DNA of 64,000 bases from Alphaproteobacteria bacterium (GTDB taxonomy: Bacteria > Pseudomonadota > Alphaproteobacteria > SMXQ01), in the NCBI GenBank assembly GCA_030831315.1, contig JAURLI010000015.1, positions 1-64,000 of the forward strand, written 5' to 3'. A model generated the notes under the pieces. The model saw nothing but the letters and a program-made list of their open reading frames with translations, ran no database searches and was not told where the DNA came from. Position numbers and translations under genes: made by a program. Below are positions 16,695 to 24,703 of this stretch, piece after piece (the stretch's first letter is position 1; each line of letters opens with the position of its first letter).

Positions 16695-17480
16695 GTGCCG
16701 CGTATCTTGCGCATCTTCGTGATTGCCGCCTTTCTTGCCGGCGGGGCGTTCCCTTTTCCCTCTTTTGCCCAAGCACAATCGGGCAAGGTCGCCGTCGATC
16801 TGGAACTCATCCTCGCCGCCGACGTCTCGGGTTCGATGGACGAGGAAGAAGCGGCATTGCAGCGGCGTGGCTACCTTGATGCGCTGGCCAATCCGCGCGT
16901 GCTGCGCGCCATCCAGTCGGGACAGCACCGGCGCGTGGCGCTTCTCTATCTTGAATGGGCCGGACCGCACTGGCAGAAGGTCATCGTCAACTGGACGCTG
17001 GTGCATGATGGGCCGTCGCTGCAGGCTTTCGCTTCAGCCATCGCCGAGGAACCCGTGGTGACGGAACGGCGCACGTCGATCTCGGCCGCCATCGACTATT
17101 CCATGGCGCTATTCGCGAAAAGCCCGTTCAAGGGCACGCGGCGGGTCATCGACATTTCCGGCGACGGCCCCAACAACCGCGGCCGCTCCGTGCTGATGGC
17201 CCGCGCCGAAGCGCTGGCGCTGGGCGTCACCATCAACGGCCTGCCCATCATCAACGACCGGCCCAACCCGTGGGGCGGGCCGGGGCCGCGCAATCTCGAC
17301 ATCTATTATCAGGACAACGTCATCGGCGGGCCGGGTGCCTTCATGATCCCGGCACTCAGCTTCCAGAATTTCGGCCAGGCCATCCTCGCCAAGCTGATCC
17401 GCGAGATCGCGGGGCTTCAGGGCCCGGTGCGGGCGCAGGCCGCCGATGTCCTGAACCGCGAATCAGAGCCGGGCGGCTGA
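16695..17480 (+). CDS. DUF1194 secreted von Willebrand A-like protein
   Basis: The 261-residue product has a signal peptide (MPRILRIFVIAAFLAGGAF, cleavage near FAQAQ) and a VWA-like domain with a MIDAS motif DVSGSMDEEE (near residue 42). The rest, including VALLYLEWAG, RTSISAAIDYS and ISGDGPNN, matches DUF1194. It is predicted periplasmic, binding a divalent metal and probably a protein partner; function is unknown. The GTG at 16695 is supported by GGAGG six bases upstream. Its TGA abuts the TGA of the convergent mmsA gene, forming the palindrome TGATCA. Confidence 0.85.
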   Translation: MPRILRIFVIAAFLAGGAFPFPSFAQAQSGKVAVDLELILAADVSGSMDEEEAALQRRGYLDALANPRVLRAIQSGQHRRVALLYLEWAGPHWQKVIVNWTLVHDGPSLQAFASAIAEEPVVTERRTSISAAIDYSMALFAKSPFKGTRRVIDISGDGPNNRGRSVLMARAEALALGVTINGLPIINDRPNPWGGPGPRNLDIYYQDNVIGGPGAFMIPALSFQNFGQAILAKLIREIAGLQGPVRAQAADVLNRESEPGG

Positions 17481-18974
17481 TCACTTCATCGTCGGCATGA
17501 TGTAGTCGGCGCCGGCGCGGATGCTGGCGGGCCAGCGTTCGGTCACGGTCTTGAGGCGCGTGTAAAATCGCACGCCTTCCATGCCGTGGATGTGGTGATC
17601 GCCGAACAGCGAGCGCTTCCAGCCGCCGAAGCTCATGAAGGCCATCGGCACCGGGATCGGCACATTGACGCCGACCATGCCGGCGGCGACGTTCGCGGTG
17701 AAGGCGCGGGCCGCGTCGCCGTCACGGGTGAAGACGGCGGCTCCGTTGCCGAAGGGATGATCGTTGATCAGCTTCAGGCCTTCGTCGAAATCCTTCGCGC
17801 GCACCACCGACAGCACGGGGCCGAAGATTTCATCGCGGTAGATGCTCATGTCCGGGCGCACGCGGTCGAACAGGGTGGCGCCGGTGAAAAAGCCGTCTTC
17901 GAAGCCCTGCAGGACGAGGCCGCGGCCATCGACGACCAGCTCGGCACCTTCGCCCACGCCCGCCGCGATATAGCCTTCGACGCGGGCCTTATGGGCGGCG
18001 GTCACCAGCGGGCCCATTTCGGCCTCGCCATCGGTGCCGGGGCCGACGCGCAAGGCGCGCGCCTTGGGTGCAAGGCGTCTGATCAGGGCATCGCCCGCCG
18101 CGCCCACGGCGACGGCAACGGACACCGCCATGCAGCGCTCGCCCGCCGAACCATAGGCGGCGCCCATCAGCGCATCGGCGGCAAGGTCCATGTCGGCATC
18201 GGGCATCACCAGAAGATGGTTCTTGGCCCCGCCCAGCGCCTGCACGCGCTTGCCCGCAGCCGTGCCCGTGCGCCAGACATGCTCGGCCACCGGCGTCGAG
18301 CCGACGAAGCTGACCGCGCCGATTTCGGGTACTCCAAGCAGCGCATCGACGGCTTCCGCATCGCCGTTGACGACGTTGAGCACGCCCGGCGGCAGGCCCG
18401 CCTCGAATGCCAGTTCGGCGAGCCGCAGCGCCGCCGAGGGCACCTTTTCCGAAGGCTTGAGGATGAAGCAATTGCCCGCCGTCACCGCAATCGGGAACAT
18501 CCACAAGGGCACCATGACCGGAAAGTTGAACGGCGTGATGCCCGCGCAGATGCCTATGGGCTGACGCAGGGACCAGGAATCGATCTCGGTGCCGACGTTC
18601 TCGGCGAACTCGCCCTTGAGAAGATGCGGCATGCCGCAGGCGAACTCGACGACCTCGAGTCCGCGGGTGAGCGAACCCATGGCATCGGACAGCACCTTGC
18701 CGTGCTCGGCGGTGACGAGGCGCGCGATGTCGTCGGCGTGCTTTTCGATCAGTTCCTTGAAACGGAACATGACGCGCGCGCGGCGCACGGGCGGCGTCGC
18801 GGCCCAGGCGGGAAATGCCCGGACGGCCGAGGCGATTGCCGCGGCAACTTCCGTGGCGGAAGCAAGCGGAACCCGCTTCGTCGCCTGTCCCGTCGCCGGG
18901 TCGAAGACGTCGCCGAAACGGCCGGATGTCCCGGCAACGCGGGCACCGTCGATGAAATGCGCGAGATCTTGCAA
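17481..18974 (-). CDS. mmsA: CoA-acylating methylmalonate-semialdehyde dehydrogenase
   Basis: This 497-residue aldehyde dehydrogenase oxidises methylmalonate semialdehyde (valine and myo-inositol breakdown) to propionyl-CoA. It has the characteristic [16 protein letters not shown] block (near residue 145), [34 protein letters not shown] and the active cysteine in [12 protein letters not shown] (near 283). CoA-dependent MMSDHs lack the usual catalytic glutamate of hydrolytic ALDHs, consistent with LGGAKNH here. The start is TTG at 18974, supported by GGGGGAAGG a few bases upstream. Propionyl-CoA made here would feed the B12-dependent methylmalonyl-CoA route, matching the adenosyltransferase later in the window. 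Confidence 0.9.
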   Translation of the reverse strand: MQDLAHFIDGARVAGTSGRFGDVFDPATGQATKRVPLASATEVAAAIASAVRAFPAWAATPPVRRARVMFRFKELIEKHADDIARLVTAEHGKVLSDAMGSLTRGLEVVEFACGMPHLLKGEFAENVGTEIDSWSLRQPIGICAGITPFNFPVMVPLWMFPIAVTAGNCFILKPSEKVPSAALRLAELAFEAGLPPGVLNVVNGDAEAVDALLGVPEIGAVSFVGSTPVAEHVWRTGTAAGKRVQALGGAKNHLLVMPDADMDLAADALMGAAYGSAGERCMAVSVAVAVGAAGDALIRRLAPKARALRVGPGTDGEAEMGPLVTAAHKARVEGYIAAGVGEGAELVVDGRGLVLQGFEDGFFTGATLFDRVRPDMSIYRDEIFGPVLSVVRAKDFDEGLKLINDHPFGNGAAVFTRDGDAARAFTANVAAGMVGVNVPIPVPMAFMSFGGWKRSLFGDHHIHGMEGVRFYTRLKTVTERWPASIRAGADYIMPTMK

Positions 18975-19014
18975 CAGACCTTCCCCCTGAACGTTCTTGT
19001 TCTTGGGAAGGAAA

Positions 19015-19488
19015 TTAGGCCGAAGGCGGCCGGGGGTCCAGTGGCGCCGCGAGCGCGGCGCCAGACATCAGGTGATTGAGGGCGAAGCGGCGCCAGTCGC
19101 CGTCGGGCGAGGCGCAGACGGCCTCGCCCCCCTGCGCCGAAGCCTTGTGCAGGGTTACGCCGCGAATTCGCCACAGGCGCTTGAAGGTATCGATCTCGAA
19201 GAGCGTGGACCGGTGAAAGCGCTCGACCATGCGCAGGTACATTCTGGGCCGGGCGAAAACCGTGTAAAGGATGAGACCGGCCGCGACGACACCCACCCCG
19301 TATTGCCAGCCAACACCGAAGCCGGCCGCGAGGGCCGCCGCACCGCAGCCGTAGATCCAGCGCGTCTGCTCGGCCTGCACGGCGATCGGGCTGTCGGTAT
19401 GCATCAGGCGGCGGCAGTCGAGATCGACTGTGACCTCGCCCGACCTGATGGCGCGCGACAAAGCCGAAAACAGGTCACGTTCGTCCAA
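19015..19488 (-). CDS. Hypothetical two-helix membrane protein
   Basis: The 157-residue protein has two adjacent hydrophobic segments (around residues 45-80: [18 protein letters not shown] and [16 protein letters not shown]) forming a hairpin, with hydrophilic ends. It is likely an inner-membrane protein. No family was recognised. The start appears to be TTG at 19488 with AAAGAG upstream. It lies between mmsA and the fourth Bug receptor, on the same strand as both. Function cannot be given. Confidence 0.55.
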   Translation of the reverse strand: MDERDLFSALSRAIRSGEVTVDLDCRRLMHTDSPIAVQAEQTRWIYGCGAAALAAGFGVGWQYGVGVVAAGLILYTVFARPRMYLRMVERFHRSTLFEIDTFKRLWRIRGVTLHKASAQGGEAVCASPDGDWRRFALNHLMSGAALAAPLDPRPPSA

Positions 19489-19502
19489 AATGTCTCTTTA
19501 TG

Positions 19503-19538
19503 AAAAACGCCCGGGTCGCCCCGACGGGCGGCCCGGGC
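19503..19538 (-). terminator. Intrinsic terminator after receptor copy 4
   Basis: Read on the minus strand, GCCCGGG pairs with CCCGGGC, with an inner GCCC/GGGC extension, and is followed by GTTTTTC. It lies 13 bp after the stop of the minus-strand Bug receptor, so the hypothetical gene downstream probably has its own promoter. Confidence 0.8.
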
Positions 19539-19550
19539 CGCAGGAAAACT

Positions 19551-20579
19551 TCAGCCCTTGCGTGGCTTCATCGCATCGGATGCAGCCTTGATGATGTCCT
19601 TGGGCTTGGCATAGCTGCGCGCCACGATTTTCGCCACCGATTCGCCCGACTGCGGATCGACGGTCAGCTTCTGCTTGGTCGCTTCGGCAAGGAATTCCTT
19701 GTCCTTCATGGTTTCGTTGAAGGCCTTGCGCAGGAGCGCGATGCGCGCGTCGGGTACGCCCGGCGGCGCGATCACCGGACGGTCCATGCCCTGATAGGCA
19801 AGGGCGAATTCGAGGATGTCGCGGGTACGCTGATCCTTCACGAATTCGATGACCGCGGGAACGTTGGGGAAATCCTTCGAGCGTTCCAGGGCGATCTGGA
19901 CGGGCACCACGACCTTCTTCTGAGGGAACCAGTCGGGCCGGGTCGCACGGATCGAGGTGGTGATGCCGCCGCAACGGCCATGCACTTCGCCGCGTTCCAT
20001 CGCGAGGTAAACGTCGTTGCCGCCCTTGTAGCCCGACACGATCTTGATCTTGGTGCCGAACAGGGAATTGAGCAGGCGCGGCATGGTCTCCATCTGAGAA
20101 CCGGCGCCGGTGCCACCCACGGTGTAGTCGCCCTTGAAAAGGTCCTGCCATTTCGAGACGCCGGATGCCGTCCAAGCGACGCACAGACCATCGGCCGAAT
20201 CCATCGCGCCGATGTAATTGAATTTGGTGCCGTCAAACTTGGCACCCTTGAGGCCGTAAAGCGGCGCGAACACCACCGCCGTATGCACGACGCCGATAAC
20301 CGAACCGTCCTTCGGCGCGGTCGCATAAAGGAAGTTCGACGCCTTGATGCCGCCGGCACCTGGCATGTTCTGCACGATCATGTTCGGTTTGCCGGGAATG
20401 TGGCGATTGACGTGGCGGGCGAAGGAGCGCGCGTAAACCGAATAGCCGCCGCCCGCACCGGCCGAAACGATCAGGGTGACGTTCTTGTCCTTGTAGAAAT
20501 CATCGGCGGATGCCGGCGCCGCGACGATCGCGGCGGCAAGCGCAATGGCGCCTGCAGAGATAACGGAAAATCTGGTCAT
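19551..20579 (-). CDS. Bug/TTT-family periplasmic solute receptor, copy 4
   Basis: The 342-residue product is a Bug receptor with signal peptide (MTRFSVISAGAIALAAAIVAAP, cleavage near ASADD), SAGAGGGYSVYARSFARHV (near residue 40), NMPGAGGIKASNFLYA (near 70) and GGTGAGSQME. It belongs to the same subfamily as the three tandem receptors at 1-3.8 kb but is clearly diverged and lacks the polylysine tail. No TctAB membrane components are adjacent. Four receptors without transport genes in 20 kb suggests either shared use of a distant permease or a sensing role, both known possibilities for Bug proteins. Confidence 0.9.
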   Translation of the reverse strand: MTRFSVISAGAIALAAAIVAAPASADDFYKDKNVTLIVSAGAGGGYSVYARSFARHVNRHIPGKPNMIVQNMPGAGGIKASNFLYATAPKDGSVIGVVHTAVVFAPLYGLKGAKFDGTKFNYIGAMDSADGLCVAWTASGVSKWQDLFKGDYTVGGTGAGSQMETMPRLLNSLFGTKIKIVSGYKGGNDVYLAMERGEVHGRCGGITTSIRATRPDWFPQKKVVVPVQIALERSKDFPNVPAVIEFVKDQRTRDILEFALAYQGMDRPVIAPPGVPDARIALLRKAFNETMKDKEFLAEATKQKLTVDPQSGESVAKIVARSYAKPKDIIKAASDAMKPRKG

Positions 20580-20742
20580 GACGTGGCCTCCCGTGAAATT
20601 GTTGGCCCGCGGGGGTGTCCCGGGGGCTGGCGCAACGGCCGCCCTTGCGGGCGAGGGGTCTGATGCCCAACGATTACCCGTGCCTTGGACGGATTATCCC
20701 CCCGCCTCTCCCGGCGTGGCAAGGGGCGAGCGAAAGGCTATG

Positions 20743-21153
20743 ATGGCCGGCATGGACGCAAGCCGATCTTCCCGCGCTACCCTTGTCGCCTTCGCCTTTT
20801 GCGGCGTTACTGGTGCCGCTTCGGTCATCCTCGGAGCGCTGGCGGCCCACGCCCTTTCGGGACCCTCGGCGCAGAACGCGGCAACGGCATCCCAGTACGC
20901 GCTGTTTCATGCGGTGGCGCTGATGGTGACGGCACTTGCCGCCGATCGTGTCACCGGCATCGCCCGCAAGCTGATGATGACAGCCGAAATCTTTTTTGCT
21001 GCCGGAATCATCCTGTTCTCGGGCGGGCTCTCCGCGTCGGCCTGGGGCATGCCCACAGGAACCGCGCCGTGGGGCGGCATGGCGCTGATCGCCGCATGGC
21101 TCGCCGTCGCGGGCGGCGGCGCAGTGGCGTTGGTATCTGCGAAAAAAATCTAG
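20743..21153 (+). CDS. DUF423 small membrane protein
   Basis: The 136-residue protein has four predicted helices and the DUF423 blocks GALAAHAL (near residue 27), YALFHAVALMVTALAA and LFSGGLSASAWG. It is a widespread inner-membrane family (E. coli YgdD type) with no settled function. The track start at 20545 is too early. The ATG at 20743 is 5 bp after AAAGG; ATGs at 20740 and 20752 are alternatives. Its TAG stop overlaps the stop of the convergent CDGSH gene in CTAG. Confidence 0.82.
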   Translation: MAGMDASRSSRATLVAFAFCGVTGAASVILGALAAHALSGPSAQNAATASQYALFHAVALMVTALAADRVTGIARKLMMTAEIFFAAGIILFSGGLSASAWGMPTGTAPWGGMALIAAWLAVAGGGAVALVSAKKI

Positions 21154-21329
21154 TTCCGGCCGAACAGGCGCGCGAGCCAGCCCTTGCGCGGCGGTGCGCT
21201 GTTCGTCTCGGGCGCAGGCTTCGAATCGCGCATGTCGGTGGCTTGCGCCTCGGGATTGTCGCGGCCGTCGTGGGAACCGTCACACCACGGCATCATCTGC
21301 GAACGGCCGCAATAGCAATGGTTGGGCAT
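21150..21329 (-). CDS. Small CDGSH-type iron-sulfur protein (59 aa, missing from the ORF track)
   Basis: This 59-codon frame fell just under the track cutoff. It reads MPNHCYCGRSQMMPWCDGSH at the N-terminus, giving the CDGSH pattern C-x-C-x2-S-x3-P-x-C-D-G-S-H with the three cysteines (5, 7, 16) and histidine (20) that ligate a 2Fe-2S cluster in mitoNEET-type proteins. The rest is a charged linker ending in an amphipathic KGWLARLFGRN. Bacterial relatives are usually 70-80 residues, so this one is minimal. GAGG sits 4 bp before the ATG. It overlaps DUF423 tail-to-tail by 4 bp. The likely role is electron transfer or cluster handling, which is inference. Confidence 0.85.
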   Translation of the reverse strand: MPNHCYCGRSQMMPWCDGSHDGRDNPEAQATDMRDSKPAPETNSAPPRKGWLARLFGRN

Positions 21330-21385
21330 GATGCCTCGTGCTGCGGATGACGGCTGCTACGCGACTGAACAAGACAAGAAGGGAA

Positions 21386-21472
21386 TGGTGCCCCTGGCCG
21401 GACTCGAACCAGCACGTTGTTGCCAACAACAGATTTTGAGTCTGCCGCGTCTACCAATTCCGCCACAGGGGC
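21386..21472 (-). tRNA. tRNA-Leu(CAA)
   Basis: The minus-strand sequence opens GCCCCTGTGGCGGAATTGG and closes with CAGGGGCACCA, so the acceptor stem, discriminator A and an encoded CCA are all present. The anticodon loop CTCAAAA gives anticodon CAA for UUG codons. The T-arm GCTGG-TTCGAGT-CCGGC and a long variable arm (TGTTG GCAA CAACG) identify a class II leucine tRNA of 87 nt. Confidence 0.95.
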
Positions 21473-21547
21473 ACGGCCCGCGCCGGGGCGCGGGACAGGG
21501 CGCAAGATAGGGGCTTGGCCGGAAAACGGCAACACCCCGCGGGCGGC

Positions 21548-22192
21548 CTAGCTCGCCTTGGCGAAATCGGCCAGAACGGAGGCCTCGAAGGCCTCGACCT
21601 TCTTGACGCTCGGGCGCGCGCGCATGCGCTCGAAATGGGCGCGCACGTTGGCGAACTGCGAGGTGTCCACCCCCAGCTCGCCGGCGCGGCGCACGCACCA
21701 GAAGAAGTGGGCATCGGGCGTCGTGAAATGATCGAAGAAGAACTCGCGGCCCTTCAGCATGTCATCGGCAACGGCAAAATTTTCGTGCAGCACGGCGGTC
21801 GCTTCCTTGACGACGCTCTCTTCGGAACCGGGCGTCGTGCAGACCTTGGCCGGGTTGTTGACCCGCGCCAGGAACGGGTGAATGCCGCCCGAGCACCAGC
21901 TGTGGATCGAAAGCGCCTTCAATTCCTCCCACGGGTCGGAAGGCAGCAGGTTGGCCTTGGGGAAGGTACGCGCGACCCAGGGATGAATGGCGACGTTTTC
22001 GCTGAGCGCCCGCCCATCGACGATCAGCGCCGGCACCTTGTGCTTGGGATTGATCTTCAGGTATTCGGGCGAGAACTGCTGCTTCTTGCGCAGGTTCACC
22101 GTCTGCACTGTGAAATCGGCGCCCGCCTCGGTCAGCGTGACGTAAGGGGCAAGCGCGCAGGTATGCGGCGCGTAATAAAGGACGATGTTCAT
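21548..22192 (-). CDS. Glutathione S-transferase family protein (beta-like)
   Basis: This 214-residue GST starts YYAPHTCALAPYVTLTEAG, similar to beta-class enzymes in which a cysteine near position 11 contacts glutathione. The thioredoxin-fold cis-proline is in KHKVPALI (near residue 53) and the glutathione-contact LSENVAI near 63. An all-alpha C-terminal domain follows. The physiological electrophile is unknown. Single-gene unit on the minus strand downstream of nothing obvious; tRNA-Leu lies after it. Confidence 0.85.
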   Translation of the reverse strand: MNIVLYYAPHTCALAPYVTLTEAGADFTVQTVNLRKKQQFSPEYLKINPKHKVPALIVDGRALSENVAIHPWVARTFPKANLLPSDPWEELKALSIHSWCSGGIHPFLARVNNPAKVCTTPGSEESVVKEATAVLHENFAVADDMLKGREFFFDHFTTPDAHFFWCVRRAGELGVDTSQFANVRAHFERMRARPSVKKVEAFEASVLADFAKAS

Positions 22193-22360
22193 GGCGGTCT
22201 CCCTGTGTCGGCGCCCCGGGGCGCCCCATTATAGCTGCCGCAAGACTAGGGCCTGGGGCGGCGCCGGGCAACTGCCGCCCCCGGGGCATATGGCGAAACC
22301 CGGCGCTGCCCCTTATAAAAGGGTCCGCCAGACCGCCCGCTTCAAAAAAGGAACCCCGCC

Positions 22361-23536
22361 ATGCGGCACAGCGCCGAACGCATTCTCACCACCCACACCG
22401 GCAGCCTGATCCGCCCCGAACGCCTGCTCGACTTCATCGGGCCCATGCAGCGGGGCGGGGCCTTTGACCAAGAGGCCCATGCCCGCTGCCTCGCCGAATG
22501 CGTGGCCGAAGTCGTGCGCGAACAGGTAGACGCCGGCATCGATGTCCCCAGCGACGGCGAGTTCGGCAAGTCCATCAGCTGGTCGCAATATGCGCTCGAA
22601 CGGCTCGGCGGCTTCGAGCGGCGCCCGGCGAAACCCGGCGCCAATCCGTTTGCGCGCGGCGCCGACCGCGAACGCTTCAAGGATTTCTATGCCGAACTCG
22701 ACTCCAAGGAAGGCTACGCGACGGTGTCCGAGGCCGTCTGCGTCGCCCCCATCACCTACCAGGACATGAGCGAGGTTGATCGCGACATCGCCAATTTCAA
22801 GGCAGCCCTGAAGGCCGCCGGCGCTGCCGAGGGTTTCCTGCCGGTCGCGGCACCCGCCAGCGTCGTGCCCGACCGCCGCAACGAATATTACAAGGATGAC
22901 GACACCTGCCTCGAGGCGATCGCCGAGGCGATGCGCACCGAATACAAGGCGATCACCGATGCCGGCCTGATCGTCCAGCTCGACGATGCGCGCACCGCCG
23001 TCACCTACGACCGCATGGTGCCGCCTGCGACGCTTGCGGATTACCGCAACTGGGTCGCGCGCCATGTCGAACTGCTCAACCACGCGCTGCGCGGTATCCC
23101 GCGCGAACAGGTCCGCTATCACGTGTGCTGGGGCAGCTGGCCCGGACCACACACCACCGATGTCCCGCTCGACGACATCATCGACCTGGTGATGAAGCTC
23201 AACGTCGGTGCGCTGGTGATCGAGGGCGCCAATCCCCGCCACGAACACGAATGGCAGGTCTGGGGAAAGGTGAAGTTTCCCGATGACCGCGTTCTGGTCC
23301 ACGGCGTCGTCAGCCACGCCACCAATGTCGTCGAACATCCCGAACTGGTGGCCGAACGGCTTGTCCGCCTCGCCCGGCTGGTCGGCCGCGAGAGGGTGCT
23401 GGCCGGAACCGACTGCGGCTTCGCCCAGGGCCCCTTCTATCGCCGCGTGCACCCCAGCATCATGTGGGCCAAGCTCGGCGCCCTTGTCGAAGGGGCGCGG
23501 ATAGCAAGCCGCGCGCTCTGGGGCAAGGCCGCCTAG
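22361..23536 (+). CDS. Cobalamin-independent methionine synthase (MetE C-terminal) family protein
   Basis: The 391-residue protein corresponds to the C-terminal barrel of MetE alone. It begins ILTTHTGSLIRP, has DGEFGKSISW (near residue 66), a zinc-site HVCWG (near 251) and GTDCGFAQ (near 347), matching the His-Cys-Cys zinc ligands of the family. Such short forms transfer methyl groups from non-folate donors or act in degradation of methylated compounds, and they are not ordinary methionine synthase. A neighbouring TAXI-TRAP transporter starts 170 bp downstream. The substrate is unknown. Confidence 0.82.
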   Translation: MRHSAERILTTHTGSLIRPERLLDFIGPMQRGGAFDQEAHARCLAECVAEVVREQVDAGIDVPSDGEFGKSISWSQYALERLGGFERRPAKPGANPFARGADRERFKDFYAELDSKEGYATVSEAVCVAPITYQDMSEVDRDIANFKAALKAAGAAEGFLPVAAPASVVPDRRNEYYKDDDTCLEAIAEAMRTEYKAITDAGLIVQLDDARTAVTYDRMVPPATLADYRNWVARHVELLNHALRGIPREQVRYHVCWGSWPGPHTTDVPLDDIIDLVMKLNVGALVIEGANPRHEHEWQVWGKVKFPDDRVLVHGVVSHATNVVEHPELVAERLVRLARLVGRERVLAGTDCGFAQGPFYRRVHPSIMWAKLGALVEGARIASRALWGKAA

Positions 23537-23709
23537 GGTTGCAGGCGCCCGCCGGGGGATTGCCCGCGGCGGGGCCAGCGGGCTAGTCTCGGGGTCTCGT
23601 GGCCGAACCCGTCGCCGCCGCGAACCAGAACACCGGAACGACAGGATAAGACGGGCGAAATACAGGACGAACAGCGGCCCGCGGGCCGCGGGCTTCGAAA
23701 GGGGATAAA

Positions 23710-24651
23710 ATGATACGCAAAATGACGGGCATGCTCGCCGCTGCCCTGCTCACCTTCGGCGCCGCCGGCGCTTCCGCCCAGACTGTCGGCATTGCGACAA
23801 CGGCGGGCGGTCTCAATGCCGCGCTTGGCGCCTCGATCGCAGGGGTCGTTTCCTCCAAGTCCGGGCTGCAGATGCGCCCGCAGAAGATGGGCGGCACCCA
23901 GCAGTACATTCCGCTGATCGACGCGGGCAAGGCGGAGTTCGCCCTTGCCAACGTCATGCAGTACTACATGGCGGTATCGGGCACCGGCCTGTCGGAGGGC
24001 AAGAGCTACAAGAACCTGCGTCTCGCCGCGACGCTGATGCCGTTTTACAACGGCATGTTCGTGCGCGTGGGCGGTGGCATCGATAAGCCCGCAGATCTCA
24101 AAGGCAAGCGCGTGCCGTCCGGCTACAAGAGCGCACCGCTGTTCGAAAGCTTCATGACCGAGTTCCTGCGCAACGGCGGCCTGACCTGGAACGACGTCGT
24201 CAAGGTGCCGGTCGTGTCGCTGCCCCAGAGCTGGAACCTGTTCAAGGCCGGCAAGATCGACGTCGCCATCGCCGCCGCCGGCGCAGGCGCGCTCAAGGAC
24301 ATCAAGGCCAGCGCGGGCGACATCAAGTTCGTGCCGCTGAACGACACCAAGGAAATCGTCTCCAACCTGCCGCGCACGCGCATGGAAGTGGTGAAGCCGA
24401 ACGCAAAGTCGGTGGCCCTGAAAGAGCCGACGATGATGAACGTGTACGACTACGTTCTGTTCGTGTCGGCCAAGGCCAGCGACGACGTCGTTTACAAGAT
24501 CGTCAAGTCGCTGCACGAAAACGCAGGCGACCTGCGCAAGAGCAGCGCGGCCTGGAACGACTGGGATCCGGCGACCATCGGCCGCGACCAGAAGCTCGAC
24601 TATCACCCGGGTGCGCTTCGCTACTTCCGCGAAAAAGGCCTGGTAAAGTAA
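23710..24651 (+). CDS. TAXI-family TRAP transporter solute-binding protein
   Basis: The 313-residue periplasmic protein has a signal peptide (MIRKMTGMLAAALLTFGAAGASA) and the TAXI family layout: VGIATTAGGLNAALGA near residue 25, QKMGGTQQYIPLIDAGKAEFALAN near 70, and KPADLKGKRVPSGY near 125. TAXI proteins deliver substrates (often glutamate or other carboxylates) to TRAP permeases. The permease follows 52 bp downstream after a strong hairpin. It is the only receptor in the window adjacent to its own membrane partner. Confidence 0.92.
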   Translation: MIRKMTGMLAAALLTFGAAGASAQTVGIATTAGGLNAALGASIAGVVSSKSGLQMRPQKMGGTQQYIPLIDAGKAEFALANVMQYYMAVSGTGLSEGKSYKNLRLAATLMPFYNGMFVRVGGGIDKPADLKGKRVPSGYKSAPLFESFMTEFLRNGGLTWNDVVKVPVVSLPQSWNLFKAGKIDVAIAAAGAGALKDIKASAGDIKFVPLNDTKEIVSNLPRTRMEVVKPNAKSVALKEPTMMNVYDYVLFVSAKASDDVVYKIVKSLHENAGDLRKSSAAWNDWDPATIGRDQKLDYHPGALRYFREKGLVK

Positions 24652-24664
24652 AGCAAGACGGGAC

Positions 24665-24689
24665 GGGCGCCGGCCTCGCGCCGGCGCCC
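24665..24689 (+). other. Perfect 10-bp hairpin between TRAP receptor and permease genes
   Basis: GGGCGCCGGC and GCCGGCGCCC flank a five-base loop without a T run. In receptor-permease operons such hairpins often stabilise the receptor mRNA or attenuate readthrough, giving more receptor than permease. That role here is inferred. Confidence 0.6.
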
Positions 24690-24703
24690 GCCTCCTCCGC
24701 ATC

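Noticed and set aside
15237-17006. 589-residue minus-strand ORF over the cyclodeaminase and DUF1194 genes
   Set aside because: It covers two well-supported plus-strand genes and their intergenic region, and its product is a compositional shadow.
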